64,000 bases of DNA from CAWAMR01 sp963783095 (GTDB lineage Bacteria; Planctomycetota; Planctomycetia; Gemmatales; Gemmataceae). The DNA is taken from NCBI GenBank assembly GCA_963783095.1, contig CAWAMR010000006.1, positions 124,001 to 188,000 of the forward strand. The letters are read 5' to 3'. This document shows positions 10,285 to 20,662 of this stretch, in pieces. Under the pieces are notes generated by a model, which worked only from the letters and a program-made list of their open reading frames with translations, ran no database searches and was not told the DNA's origin. Within the stretch, counting starts at the first letter, position 1; each line of letters begins with the position of its first letter. The position numbers and the translations under genes are program-made.

Positions 10285-10620
10285 CTATTGCGCAAACCCC
10301 GGTCGAGAAACGACAAACGCACCCGCGCCGCCAAGCAACAACGAATCCGCTGTTGTTATTTGGAGTTGCTGTTGAAGTTCCTTGGGTAATTCCAACAGCC
10401 AGTCGATCAGCCGATACAGTTGCCGGTAATAGTAGACGAACATCCGGCGGGCAAAATCGGGGTCGTGTTGGGACTGAACCTCAATATGGATCAATAGCAA
10501 CAAGTCGGTTCCATTACGAAGATGGACGCGAAAGAGTTTATCCGCCAGGGTCGCGCCCAGTTCGGCTTCTCGAATGATTTCGTGCAACTCCTTATCGAGA
10601 TTCTCGTAGCAGCCCTTCAT
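10285..10620 (-). pseudogene. Shortened Rpn/YadD-family (PD-(D/E)XK-like) protein, internal deletion
   Basis: The 111-residue product begins LHEIIREAELGATLADKLFR and continues LLLLIHIEVQSQHDPDFARR then MFVYYYR, the typical core of Rpn-family putative recombination-promoting nucleases, with the E-x-Q catalytic pair in HIEVQSQ. In complete members the 'RMFVYNYRL' strand is followed by about 100 residues before an 'LIDWLLxLPEEL' helix. Here YYYRQLY runs straight into RLIDWLLELPKELQQQL, so the middle is missing. The C-terminus (TTADSLLLGGAGAFVVSRPG) looks unrelated. The start overlaps the 3' end of the preceding minus-strand gene by 29 bases. Probably a non-functional deletion product, next to another genome-defence fragment. 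Confidence 0.7.
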
Positions 10621-11961
10621 CGATTTCTCTTTGGCGTTTGTACAAGGAAAGTTCCTCGCAGCAAACTTCCAGCGTCAATAGGCTCAAGGCAGTCGTCCCC
10701 AGCTTGCCGCAATTGAGACCGATTGTTCCCTCGTCGGCATTCCAACTCCCGATGTCTTGATTCGCCTCCTTCGTCTTCTCTGTGATTTGACCTCGCAGCA
10801 ATGCGAGGTCCATAGCCGGTTTCCAACGGACCTCCCACTTGCGAACGCCAACCTCGAGGAGATGAAAGACCTGGGTTGCATGGTAGGTGTAATAGATGTC
10901 GGAAGCTCTGGGCTTTTCGTTTCTCCACAACCATTCAGCACCACGAGCCAACGCCGGCTCCTTGGGAGTCCAACCCATATGCTGCCGGCACAACAGAGCG
11001 CTCGCCGTCATTCGTATAGAACCGGTTCCGGAGCGAAGGCTATAGCGAGATAGGTTTTCGGATGAGACGCTATCCAAGTACTTCGCGGCCTTCCTGAAAG
11101 TCTCGTCCGGAATCTTCAGGCCGGCCCGTTTTCCGGCGGTGAGCGCTTGAATCTGCCAGCCCAGCATGAATGTATTTCCCGGCGATTTTCCGTTGTAACC
11201 CCAACTCCCGTCATTGGCCTGGTTTTGGACGATGCAATCGCAAGCCGCCTGGGCGAGTCGTTTGTACTTGGGATCTCCCGTCATCCGGGCAACTTCGCAC
11301 AAAGGAATGGCAGCAACGGCCTGTGCAAAATTCCCTGCATTCGGGAACTGGCCAGTCACCAGTATTTGTTTGCTGAGATAGTCCAGACCGTTTCTCACTG
11401 TTTGCCGATATTTCTTTGCAAAAATATGTGTTTCGCCGGCAGCGAGAAACGGCAAGATAGCCATACCTGTCGCCGCGATTCTATCTTCCATTTCTTCCGA
11501 GCCGAATAGCGGCGACATGTCGTTCGCATTGCGGTCAAATTTCCAGGAGCCGTCATCGGCCTGCTGTTTGGCCAGCCAACGCAAGCCATAAGCGATAGCT
11601 CGGTTAGTTGCGTCGTCTTCTCCGTGTGATCCTAGAAACCCCAAACGCTTCGTCCCAGAACGTTCGACATTCGCTGGCATGACTCTTTGGGCTCAAGGTC
11701 GCCGATCAGGATGAGTTCCTTCGCATTGTTTTCCGTAGGCGACCCCAGGATCATGGGAGCTGAAACGATCCAGTCATCTCGATCGATTTGAATGTCTTCG
11801 ATCGGTTCGGCATCTGGCCGCGGAGCTTTCCCGATCAGATCGGGAATTGGGAGGATCTCTTCAGGATTTTGCAACGGTTCGTCGTTGCCGGGAGCGGAAC
11901 TGACGAACAAAATCATCAGCCCGGTGCCGATCCATTGGAACGATCTCAGCCGGAAAGACAT
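10592..11961 (-). CDS. Squalene-cyclase-like (prenyltransferase repeat) exported protein, frame-split
   Basis: Exported alpha/alpha-toroid protein of the prenyltransferase/squalene oxidase repeat class; in planctomycetes such proteins are abundant and their role is not known. The N-terminus from 11961 has a signal peptide (SFQWIGTGLMILFVSSAPG) and a linker. The frame changes near 11640-11670; the second frame then carries the repeats, for example GLRWLAKQQADDGSW, GLDYLSKQ, CIVQNQANDGSWGY, GAEWLWRN. These QxxDGSW-type repeats form the toroid. No catalytic DxDD motif of true terpene cyclases is visible, so an enzyme role is unproven. About 456 codons in total. A related toroid, fused to WD40 repeats, occurs at 36969-38906. 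Confidence 0.75.
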
Positions 11962-12107
11962 GGCGATTCCCTCCGAAATGTATCAGACTTGAAGCAATCT
12001 ATTCCAAACCAATGCGCACCAACAAAAAAATCTCAAATCTCGAACGCCGAGTCCGGCCGAACTTGGTTGAGATTTGAGACTTGTGCATTTCGCATTTACC
12101 GAAAGGG

Positions 12108-13675
12108 TTATCCCTCGGCCGGGTCTTTCTCGCCGGTCCACGGTCCAGCCAGTTTCATGTAGTCGGGCGGCAGCATGTTGCTGCCGTTCACGCCGCCTTG
12201 ATAGCCGATGACCTCCTGGGGTTTTCCGTGAGCTTTACTTCGCTTCTCCCAACGGGTTGCCCAGCTCTCGTCGGCCTCCGAGACCTTTCGCTTTTCCTTG
12301 TCCCAGAACAACACCTTGCCCGTGCGATAACTTTGCACGCCCATCGATACGGTTGTGAAGGCCGCAGCGCCCAGTTCGGGAGGCGAGAAGGTCTTGCGAT
12401 TGCGCATCCGCACGCATTCCAGGAAATTCTCCCACAAAGCGCGGGTGTTGTTCTTGGGTCGCTCCACTTCGACCGTATCTGCCGGTTTCAGCACCCTGTC
12501 GCCGAGCCGGGCCGGGATGCCCGCTCCCTTGTTGGGATCGTCGCCGTAGACTTCAAAGCCCTTGGGTGTGAAGCGAATGGTGCCGGTCCGCCCTCGAATG
12601 ACTTCCTCAATGGGGTAACTGCTAATCATGGCCGCGGTAATCATTAACTGGCAGCCGTAATCGCCGTAGTCGGCGACCACGGTAGCCACGTCCGGCACGT
12701 CTCTGCCATCGTATTCCAGATAAAGGCCGCCCGCGCCGGTTACGCGCGTCGGATAGTCAACATTCATCGCCGCGATCATGTGCGTCGTCTGGTGGACGAA
12801 CAGGTCGGTGAACATTCCGCCGCCGAAGGGCCAGTAACAGCGCCACTGCCCGAACACAGCGCGGTCGAACGGCATTTCCGCGGCGAGAGGTTTGCCGTCC
12901 ACACCTTTGACATTGCAGCCCAGAAACATTTTCCAATCGATGGTTTTCGGGTTCATGTTCTTGGTCAGGCGGTAGTAGCGCCATTGTCCGCGAATGTCGT
13001 TGCGGTAGTAACTCGTCTGCGCCTGAGAAACGTGACCGATCTTGCCCGCCCGGATATACTCCGCGGCTTTGAGCCATTCTGGATCGGCCATCGATTGAAC
13101 GCCGACGGTCATGACGATGTTGTGTTTGACCATCGCTTCGACGACCGCTTGCGCCTCATCAATGGTCTTCGTCATCGGCTTTTCGCAGTAGACGTGCTTG
13201 CCGGCTTCTGCGGCGTCGATCGACATGCGGGCGTGCCAGTGGTCGGGCGTGGCAATGCAAACGACATCGACATCGGGCGTCTCAAGGATTTTCCGATAGT
13301 CCTTCACGACGCGCTTTTTATCGTCCGGGTCGAGGCCCATCTTCTTCGCAGAGGGATACAGTCCCTGCACGTATTTCCGCTTGTTGAACACGCCCTTGGG
13401 AAATTCGTGGTCGTATTCATCTTCCTGGCCATCCCACACATCGGCCATGCCCACACAGGCGACTTTCTTGCCTTCGCCGATCATCTCCTTGACGATGTTC
13501 AAGTGGGCCTGGCAGCGTCCGCCGACACCGAGGAAGGCGATGTTGATGCGCTCATTGGCATCTTTGACGCGCAGCGTAACTTGCCGCGGAGAGACTCAGG
13601 CGCTGCCCCGGTGGCAGCGGTAGTGAGCAGGAAGTTCCGGCGATCGACCGGAGTTGGATTCGTATTCTCGGACAT
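12108..13675 (-). CDS. Gfo/Idh/MocA-family oxidoreductase with Tat-type start, frame-split
   Basis: NAD(P)-dependent oxidoreductase-like protein of the planctomycete type, probably acting on a sugar or polyol; the substrate is unknown. The ATG at 13675 gives MSENTNPTPVDRRNFLLTTA, a twin-arginine export signal, so the product probably acts outside the cytoplasm. A frame change near 13580 separates this from NERINIAFLGVGGRCQAHL, the start of the Rossmann domain with its GxGxR nucleotide loop. Downstream are VVCIATPDHWHARMSIDAAE and HVYCEKPMTK with the family's conserved lysine, then the alpha/beta substrate domain (FGGGMFTDLFVHQTTHMIAA). The C-terminus ends EKDPAEG. The 464 codons after the split are clean. 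It is followed upstream by an esterase gene on the same strand. Confidence 0.88.
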
Positions 13676-13703
13676 TGTTCGATCTCCTTGGAAGAGGAAG
13701 AAT

Positions 13704-14435
13704 TTACTTGAGTTTCTGCATCAACAACCATTCGTACAATTCGGCGGTTCCATAAGCTTTATCCCAACTATTGTGACCCACGCCCGGATATTCGGTGTAC
13801 TTGGGCGAGCCGCCTGCTTTCTTGATGGCCTCGATCATCTCGCGCGACATCTCGACGCTGACTGCTTTGTCGGCATCACCATGAAAGCACCAACAAGGTA
13901 TGTTCTTGATTATCTTGGCGTCCTTGGGATCCCCGCCCCCGCAAACCGGAACGATTGCCGCCCATTGTTCGGGATACTTTGCCGCAAGACTCCAGGTTCC
14001 GAATCCACCCATCGAAAGACCGGTCAAGTAAATTCGCTTCGCATCCACTTTGTATTCTTTCTGCACTTTAGCGAGTATTGCCAGCGCACGTTTCGCATCA
14101 TCGCTGCCGGCTAGCCAGGTCCGCTCTTGCGATTGCGGAAAGATTGCAATAAAGCCGAAATCTTTCTCCTTGTTCCTGATCGCCGGCCCAAGCCCGACCG
14201 CTGCTGCTTTCTTGCCGTCGGTGCCGGTTTCGCCTGAGCCGTGGAGAAACAAGATCAGCGGATACTCTTTATCGGACTTATAACTCTGGGGGACAAAGAG
14301 AACATATTTCGCCTCTTTGCCATCGGCGTCCTTGTGGACGCGATCGAGGAAGCCAACATCTGCGGCGCAGATTGTAGAAGCACCGAAAACGGCACTGAGG
14401 ATGATGGCGAAAAAAAAACGCATGTGGAGAGTCAT
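13704..14435 (-). CDS. Exported alpha/beta-hydrolase (esterase/feruloyl-esterase-like)
   Basis: Secreted serine hydrolase of 243 residues with the fold and length of dienelactone-hydrolase/PHB-depolymerase-type esterases. A signal peptide (FFFAIILSAVFGASTICA) is followed by PLILFLHGSGETG (oxyanion strand), the nucleophile elbow GLSMGGFGTW with Ser141, the acid region CFHGDAD with Asp187, and GVGHNSWD with His221. The triad is complete. The substrate is unknown; relatives act on carbohydrate esters or short acyl esters. The ORF start used is ATG 14435; ATG 14423 (MRFFFAII) gives a more typical signal and is equally possible. A run of nine A/T bases lies inside the signal-peptide codons. It is 28 bases upstream of the oxidoreductase gene and is probably co-transcribed with it. 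Confidence 0.85.
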   Translation of the reverse strand: MTLHMRFFFAIILSAVFGASTICAADVGFLDRVHKDADGKEAKYVLFVPQSYKSDKEYPLILFLHGSGETGTDGKKAAAVGLGPAIRNKEKDFGFIAIFPQSQERTWLAGSDDAKRALAILAKVQKEYKVDAKRIYLTGLSMGGFGTWSLAAKYPEQWAAIVPVCGGGDPKDAKIIKNIPCWCFHGDADKAVSVEMSREMIEAIKKAGGSPKYTEYPGVGHNSWDKAYGTAELYEWLLMQKLK

Positions 14436-14552
14436 AAGAGAATATCGCGCTGAGGAGGAAGTTTTGAGATAATCCTACAGTACCACAGTGATAAGAGCAG
14501 GGCTACCGAGAAACTGAAAACATCGACCGATCGTCGCAAAAAGATCATCCAG

Positions 14553-14655
14553 CAATGGAAAGTGGAAAATGGATAATGGATAATGGACAATTGATTATGG
14601 ACAGCAAGTTATCAACTACCCATTATCCATTTTCCATTTTCCATTTTCCATTTTC
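14553..14655. repeat. Inverted repeat built of GGAAAATGG/GGATAATGG words
   Basis: The left arm (14553-14586) consists of repeated words of the form GGAAAATGG and GGATAATGG; the right arm (14619-14655) is its reverse complement (CCATTATCCATTTTCC repeated). The central 16-bp arms, 14564-14579 with 14620-14635, pair perfectly. It lies in the 310-base gap between a minus-strand esterase and a plus-strand redoxin. Two other hairpins in this window are built on the same principle from other words. Confidence 0.8.
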
Positions 14656-14747
14656 TTGCTTGACTCGTTTCAACCCGCACCGTAGTTTGGAGGAGTTGTT
14701 ACCTACCCCTACCTACCCACCTAATTCCCCTTTCCAAAAGGTGACCC

Positions 14748-15302
14748 ATGTCGCGAATCCTCGCCGGTTTGGTTCTATTGGCTGCTTTCGCCGTCAGTGC
14801 TCGTGCAGCGGATCCGGTCCCACCCAAGAAGGTGGCCATTGGCACGCAGGCCCCCGAATTCAAGATCAAAGATGCTTCGGGCAAGGTTATTGATCTTGCG
14901 GAACTTACTGCAAAAGGCCCGGTCCTGGTCCGCTTAACGTGCGGCTGCTCGGGCTGCGACAAGGAATTGGCCTACTTCCAGCAAATTGCTCAAGCCTACA
15001 AGGGCGAAGGGCTTGTCAGCCTGTTCATCTTCAAGGAACCCGATGCCAAGGTCGCCAAGTATGCCACCCAGAAGAAACTCGACATGCTTTACGCGGTGGA
15101 TGCCAAGGGAGAGAGTTGGAAGACCTTCGAGACCAAGACGATGCCGACCAATTTCCTGATTGAAAAGGGCGGGAAGATCGTTTCCATCGCTGCCGGTTGC
15201 GACACCAGCGGTTTGCTGGCGAACAAGGTTTCGGAGAAGACAGCCAAACTGCTCGGTGCCAAGTCGGTTGATGTGAAGGGCAAGGTTGAAGCGAAGAAGT
15301 AA
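14748..15302 (+). CDS. Exported thioredoxin-fold redoxin (AhpC/TSA-like)
   Basis: Exported 184-residue thioredoxin-fold protein of the redoxin type. The signal peptide is MSRILAGLVLLAAFAVSARA, with cleavage before ADPVPP. The redoxin core starts at VAIGTQAPEFKIKDASGK. The active-site strand is LVRLTCGCSGCDKEL with Cys65, Cys67 and Cys70; Cys67-Ser-Gly-Cys70 gives a CXXC pair and Cys65 is extra. A cis-proline site follows in TKTMPTNFLIEKGGKI. It may act as a periplasmic thiol-disulfide oxidoreductase or peroxidase; the family alone does not decide. The ATG at 14748 follows AAAAGGTGA. A strong hairpin follows the stop codon, so this gene is likely a single transcription unit. Confidence 0.85.
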   Translation: MSRILAGLVLLAAFAVSARAADPVPPKKVAIGTQAPEFKIKDASGKVIDLAELTAKGPVLVRLTCGCSGCDKELAYFQQIAQAYKGEGLVSLFIFKEPDAKVAKYATQKKLDMLYAVDAKGESWKTFETKTMPTNFLIEKGGKIVSIAAGCDTSGLLANKVSEKTAKLLGAKSVDVKGKVEAKK

Positions 15303-15311
15303 GGATTCAAG

Positions 15312-15353
15312 ACAATCCCAGGGTAAGCCCAGCGAACCCTGGGATTGTCTTTG
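15312..15353 (+). terminator. Rho-independent terminator after the redoxin gene
   Basis: A perfect 13-bp stem, GACAATCCCAGGG (15312-15324) with CCCTGGGATTGTC (15338-15350), closes a 13-base loop and is followed by TTT. It starts ten bases after the redoxin stop codon. Confidence 0.85.
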
Positions 15354-15536
15354 GCCATTTCAAGGTCAGATTCAATGCTTGGCAGTTCCTTGTTCCTTCA
15401 CGTCCAGTCAAGGCAATTGTGCATCTCTACAATTATTCTACCTCAGCGACTTGCGACAGAATAGCCGAAGTGTGGAGTTTCATGGCACAGCTTGTGTTAC
15501 TCCCAAATTATCATGGACCCTCCAATGGCAGAACTA

Positions 15537-16791
15537 TTACATTTCCAGTCCGGTCAAGGTGCCGGTGCTGCTGCCGAACTTGTTCACCTCAAGACCTAGG
15601 CGCTGAAGCATCGAGACGTAAAGGTTGCACAACGGCGGGTTGGTCTTCGGGTCGAAGGCGAGATGTCGGCCGTGTTTGAAGCCGCCGCCGGCGAGCAGCA
15701 CCGGCATGTTCTTGACGCCGTGGGTGCTGGCGTCGGCGAGGTTACTGCTGAAGAACACCGTGGTCCGGTCGAGCAGGGTGACGCCGTCCTCCTTGGTATC
15801 CTTGAGTTTCTTGAGGAAGTCGCGCAGGGTCTTCATCTTCTCGGTTTCGAGCTTCTTGAGCTGCTCGATCTTGTTCGGGTCTTTGCCGTGGTGCGACAGG
15901 TCGTGGTGGCCCAGAGACACGCCCGGCACCGGCGGCACGCCGCTCGTGCCCAACAGTTGCAGCGTTACCAGCCGGGTGGAATCGGTCTGTAATGCCAGGT
16001 GAATCAGGTCGAACCACACCCGCGTCTTGGCGATCAGATCGGTCGGGTTCATGACGTTCTGAGGCTGCTTGACGTCCACCTTCGGTTTCGGCTTCTTCGC
16101 CCACTCCTCGGATTGTGCCAGCCGTTGTTCCAGTTCGCGGATACTGGTGAAGTATTCGTCGAGTTTGTCGCGGTCACGTGTACCCACTCCCGATCGCAGG
16201 TCTTTCGCCTGCTCACGCACCGAGTCGAGGATGCTCCGGCCATCCTGGAGCCTGCGCTTCTGTTCCTCGACTTCGTCCGGCCTGCCCTCAATGAACAACT
16301 TGGCAAACACACTCGACGGCCAGCCCTCCGACGGCACAGGCGCACCGCTACGGGTCCACGACAGGCCGAAGCCTTCGCACGACGAGTGCCAGGCTGGCAT
16401 ACCGGGTCTGGCCATGAAGGAAGTCGGCCGCGAACTGATCGAGCGAGATAGTGTTCTTGAAGCCGGCCCGTTGCTCCGGGTGTGGAGCGCCGGTGAGAAA
16501 ACTGTAGTTGGAGTCGTGGCTTGGGCCGATGTCCGGGTGCGAAAGCCCCGAGATGACCGTGAAGTCGTCGCGGAAGTCTTTGACGACCTCAAGGTATGGC
16601 GAGAGCGTGTAATCTTTTCCGGCTTTCTCCGGGAAGAACGCCGGGGGATGCAGCCCCAATGGCGTGTTGATGCACACCATCCGCCGCCGGGGCGTCTTTT
16701 CTGCCGGTGCGCTACTCGCTTCTATATCCAGCAGAGGAAGTGCCAGCGAGACGCCGGCAGTGCGGAGAAAAGTTCGGCGGTTTAATCTCAT
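15537..16791 (-). CDS. DUF1552 protein with Tat signal, frame-split
   Basis: Planctomycete exported protein of the DUF1552 family, function unknown. The start at 16791 gives MRLNRRTFLRTAGVSLALPL, a twin-arginine signal. The N-terminal half includes RRRMVCINTPLGLHPPAFFP and GLSHPDIGPSHDSNYSFLTG; after a frame change near 16370 the sequence resumes with GFGLSWTRSGAPVPSEGWPS, the coiled segment KLDEYFTSIRELEQRLAQSE, and the C-terminal ASTHGVKNMPVLLAGGGFKH. Its usual partner, a DUF1592 cytochrome-like protein, lies upstream on the same strand at 18009-20409, but two unrelated genes stand between them. The region downstream (15354-15536) is empty. Family call is firm; the split looks like a single indel. 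Confidence 0.87.
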
Positions 16792-16915
16792 CGGGAAAGC
16801 CTCGAATGTAGAAATCGTGTTCGGTGCATTACGCTCCGCGCTGCCATGATTTAACATTGTTCAGTGTTGTGCTGATTCGGCAGACGAGAATATACTTGTC
16901 TGCCATCGCCCATCA

Positions 16916-17221
16916 TCAGACGCCATGAAAGAACAAGAGTCGCGCCAGAGTTCCAAGCACTCCGGTAAGGGTGATTCCTAACAACCACTTGATGATCGTT
17001 TGTTCCTGTCTAAGCAACGCGATCTCATGTTTCAATTCTTGCTTGACCGAGGCAATATCCTGCTTGATCAGGAGAATATCGTTCTTGGTCGCGAGATCTT
17101 GCGATCCGGACTGCATTGCTTCCGCCAATGCTGATACCTGAGCTTCCACCTGTTCATCGGAGACACCAGCTTGTTTGAGTTGCTTGGCGTATTTGTGGGT
17201 GTCGAAAGCGGCGACAGGCAT
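16916..17221 (-). CDS. Small coiled-coil membrane protein (DUF1640/CCDC90-like)
   Basis: A 101-residue protein whose N-terminus (FDTHKYAKQLKQAGVSDEQV) matches the start of DUF1640/CCDC90-type coiled-coil proteins. A long amphipathic helix with heptad spacing follows (about 45-75, IKQDIASVKQELKHEIALLR). It ends in one transmembrane helix (IIKWLLGITLTGVLGTLARL). Function in bacteria is unknown; relatives occur next to phage and mobile genes as well as on their own. The start at 17221 follows AAAAGGAGATGAGATC, a strong ribosome-binding site. It stands between a nucleotidyltransferase gene and the DUF1552 gene, interrupting the usual DUF1592/DUF1552 pair. Confidence 0.72.
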   Translation of the reverse strand: MPVAAFDTHKYAKQLKQAGVSDEQVEAQVSALAEAMQSGSQDLATKNDILLIKQDIASVKQELKHEIALLRQEQTIIKWLLGITLTGVLGTLARLLFFHGV

Positions 17222-17382
17222 GATCTCATCTCCTTTTCAAAACATTCTATCATTTCTCCAAATGCGGTAACAGTGGCAATTGAGGCTGCGTTGTGCGGGC
17301 CGAAGCAATACTTGCTTCTGTTTCCAGCAGAGATCTCACGGGCCTGCGGCCTCAATGCATCACCCCCCGACCCTCCATGAAC

Positions 17383-17973
17383 TCACCCACCAGGCGTATC
17401 CAACATCGACTGGAGTCGTTCGGCGAGCACTGTCGGAAAGCGCGCGGGCCAGGTCTCGTCGATGAGGCCCAGTGCAATCATGTCGCGGACGTGAGTCCGG
17501 TCCTTGTCGCGGTTAGAGACGAGTTTCATTCGCACGAGCGGCTCCAGCGAGACGACCTGGAATGCGGCACCGCGCTCGGATTCCGACAGCAACGGAGTGG
17601 GAACGGGGTCCGATTCCTTGACCTTTTCGCCGGCGTAAAGGAGATGCACTCCTTCGCTCGGCTTGGCGTCTGGGCTGTCGAGAAAGAAGTCCACTCCGAA
17701 AGCATTGCCAAAGATAAAACCGTCGGCTTCCATGGCCGCCTTCGCGGCCTCAAGATCGCTGCGGCGGATCAAGATGTCCACGTCGCGCGTATTGCGCACT
17801 GAGCCCTCGTCGATGCTGGCCACCCAATTTGCCACAGCGTTACCACCAACAACAGCGTAGGGTACACCGGCGGCTTCGAGAATGCGCACAGTCCGCGCGC
17901 ATCGTTCGCGTACTTTTTCCACGGCTCGAATCATCCTTTCCCAGGTCGCTTCCTGAAGAGAAGGAATTACCAT
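17383..17973 (-). CDS. Nucleotidyltransferase-fold protein (AbiEii/MNT-like)
   Basis: A 196-residue protein with a minimal nucleotidyltransferase fold: GVPYAVVGGNAVANWV (strand and GG-type loop) followed by VRNTRDVDILIRRSDLEAAK, where DVDIL supplies the metal-binding aspartates. Later VHLLYAGEKVKES and LEPLVRMKLVSNRDKDRTHV carry the conserved Lys and Asp-Arg of AbiEii-like enzymes. Such proteins are often toxin or resistance components, but many are stand-alone; no HEPN or AbiEi-like partner is visible here. I chose ATG 17973 because GAGGTG lies just upstream; the longer frame to 18003 has no site. It lies 36 bases downstream of the DUF1592 gene and could be read from the same transcript. Confidence 0.72.
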   Translation of the reverse strand: MVIPSLQEATWERMIRAVEKVRERCARTVRILEAAGVPYAVVGGNAVANWVASIDEGSVRNTRDVDILIRRSDLEAAKAAMEADGFIFGNAFGVDFFLDSPDAKPSEGVHLLYAGEKVKESDPVPTPLLSESERGAAFQVVSLEPLVRMKLVSNRDKDRTHVRDMIALGLIDETWPARFPTVLAERLQSMLDTPGG

Positions 17974-18008
17974 ATGACACCTCGGATCCAACTGATGCCT
18001 CACGGCAC

Positions 18009-20409
18009 TTACTTGGTTTGAAACATCCTGCTCTGCACAATCTCGCGGATCAGGGTGCGGAATCCATAATCTTTCTCGCGAACTTTCTTCACGATCGCCT
18101 CGATCTCGGCTTTATCCGATGCCTCCGGGGCGGTGGATGTGGCGTAGGTCAGCAACTTTACCGCCAAAGCGCGAGCAAGCTGATCTTTGTCCTTCAGCAG
18201 CAGTTGCTTGAACTCGTCGATGTTTGTGAACTTCGAACCGTCGGGCATCACGTCCGAAGGATCGACCTTCAGACCCATTCGATAGTGCATCTTCCGACCA
18301 TCCACAATTACATCTTTCCTGTCTCCGTTACCGGTAGTTCGATATTGCGTCCGCCAGCCGCCAATCACGTCGAAGCTTTCGAGAGCGAAGCCTGGCGGAT
18401 CGATCTTGTTGTGGCAACTCGCACAGGAGGCGATCTGTCGGTGTTTGGCAAGTTGCTCGCGGATTGTCGTCGCTCCACGAATATCCGGCTCAATCGTCGG
18501 CACATCGGCGGGCGGCTTTGGCGGCGGCGTGCCCAGAATGCGCTCCATCACCCACACCCCGCGCTTGACCGGCGATGTGGTCGTGCCGTTGGCGGTCACC
18601 TTCAGCACGCTTGCCATCGTCAGCACGCCGCCGCGATGGCTGCCCGGCGGGAGTTTCACTTTCTGAAAGGCAAAACCGTTTAGGCCGGGGATGCCATAGT
18701 GCTTGGCGAGCCTGGCGTTGAGCATCGTGAAATCGGAAGCCACGAAGTTTGTCAGGCTCAGGTCGTCTTTCAGGACTTCCGCAAAGAACAGTTCCGTCTC
18801 CCGGATCATCGACACCTTGAGCATATGGTCGAATTCGGAGTAGAGCAGGAAGCTCGGCTCGGTAGCGTCAATCTCGCGCAGGCCGAGCCACTGGCCGACA
18901 AAGTTCTCCGTGAACGCGGCCGCTTTCGGATCCTTCAACATCCTCTCGACTTGACTGTGCAACGCCCCTGGTTGCGAGAGTTTCCCCTTCTCCGCAAGAT
19001 TCAACAACTCCTCATCGGGCATCGTACTCCAGAGGAAGTACGACAACCGGGATGCCAGGCGCAAAGTCATCGAGTTTGCCGGGTTTCTCGCGAAGGAACA
19101 GGAAGTCCGGCGACACCATGATCCACTTAAGGCCGACGCGCACAGCCTTCTCGAACGAGTATTTCTGAGCAAGTTTATTCTTAACGAGTTCGAAGCACGG
19201 CTTCAGTTCGGCATCGGTGACACTGCGGCGAAAGGCCCGGCGGGCGAAGTCACGGAGAATCTTCTCGGCATCGGGCTCGGGGTGATTCGATGCAACCTCG
19301 ACGCGCTTACCGTTATTGAAGATCGGCACGGACTTTTGCGGCAGGTCGCCGAAAATGCGGCGGTGGCTCTCGGGCGGCCATCGGTCGTTCAGCGGACCCT
19401 CAACCTCGACCCATTGCACCGCCAGCCCAGATCCCTTGTACTTGTCGGCACCAATCTTATCAACCGTCTGGGCTCCTGCCAGCCCGTAGGGGAGAATGTG
19501 AATGGTAGTCCGAGGCTCCATGAACTCGACAAATTCGACGATAGCGGGCTTCTCGGCAGGTGCATCGAAGTAGCCGATCAGCCCGCCCTTCCCGGCCATC
19601 TGCTTGCCGGTCATCGACACGCAATAGGTGACCGGCTTGTCGGAACTCTGAATCGCGGATGCGGAGATACGGAAACGATATCGGCCCCTGTCCGGCGGGT
19701 AGAACTGGTAAATGTGGACCGCGTTCCACGCCGATGAACTGAACAGCGTCACAGTGTCGTCTTTAATTCGGAAGACCTTCTCGGTCGAAGTCTTCACATG
19801 GTGCTGATCTTTGAGACTGTAACGCTTCTTGATGGCTGCCGGCCGCGGGCCGTTGGCGATGGCGAGACCCAGAGCGATATCGGCCGCTTCGAGGTATTTA
19901 TCCATGAGGAACGAGGAGACGTGCAGCGCCTCGCCGTTGTTGTCGAAGCCGTTGGCGGATGAATCCGCAGGGAGCATCTCCTGAAAATCGACATCGATAC
20001 CAAGGAGATCGCGGACGGTGTTCTGGTACTCGGAGCGGTTGAGTCGGCGCAGTGCCGTGCGACCGTGTAGGAGCCGGTCGGCTCCGGACTTTGCATCGAT
20101 CCAACCGATGAGCGCCTGAACGTCCTTCTGCGGCGGCCGGGGCTTCTCCTTGGGCGGCATCTCACCCAATTGCACGCGCTTCTGCACCGCGAGCCAACGT
20201 TCCCGGTTCGTTGCGTTGCCGAAGTCTTCCGAGAGTTTGTCCAGGCCGAAATCACCCTTCGGCTTCTTGCCGGAATGGCACTCTTGACAATGCGTGGTGA
20301 GGAATGTGCGGAACGGTTCGTCAGCTACCGCAATTGGGGACTCAGCCTCACTGCGAGCACTGGGAAGCGCCAGGAGAATCAGAAGTACCGCGAATTGGGC
20401 CGCTTTCAT
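18009..20409 (-). CDS. DUF1592/DUF1588/DUF1585 cytochrome-like protein, frame-split
   Basis: Large exported planctomycete protein (about 800 codons) with the domain order PSCyt, DUF1587, DUF1592, DUF1588, DUF1585; function unknown. The start at 20409 gives a signal peptide (MKAAQFAVLLILLALPSARS). Near the N-terminus THCQECHSGKKPKGD holds a CxxCH haem site. DUF1587 is marked by LRRLNRSEYQNTVRDLLGID. A frame change near 19060 separates MVSPDFLFLREKPGKLDDF from LASRLSYFLWSTMPDEELL (DUF1592). DUF1588 follows with GNGTTTSPVKRGVWV-like sequence and CASCHNKIDPPGFALESFD, a second CxxCH. The C-terminal DUF1585 ends LIREIVQSRMFQTK. It is normally paired with a DUF1552 gene, here displaced to 15537-16791. 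Confidence 0.88.
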
Positions 20410-20662
20410 GGAACCAAATTTCCGGGTGTAAGGCGAGTCAAAGTATCCATTGCTCATTATGACAACATGGGAAGCACCTGCATAGCAAAAAAGGAACGGC
20501 ATTCGTCGTACGTCCGGAGCGAGACCTCGAAACGGGACCGATCGAAAGGCGGCCTAAGACACTGTGCGAGCTACAGGCAGCGCTCGCCCTCCTTTCCAAA
20601 CTGCTTTTACCTATCACAATACCGTATCTCAACCGAATCTGATCCCGACCTGATGAGAATTT

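Noticed and set aside
12780..14114. Plus-strand frame of 444 codons
   Set aside because: It is antisense to the oxidoreductase and esterase genes, has no recognisable family sequence, and reflects the codon bias of those genes.
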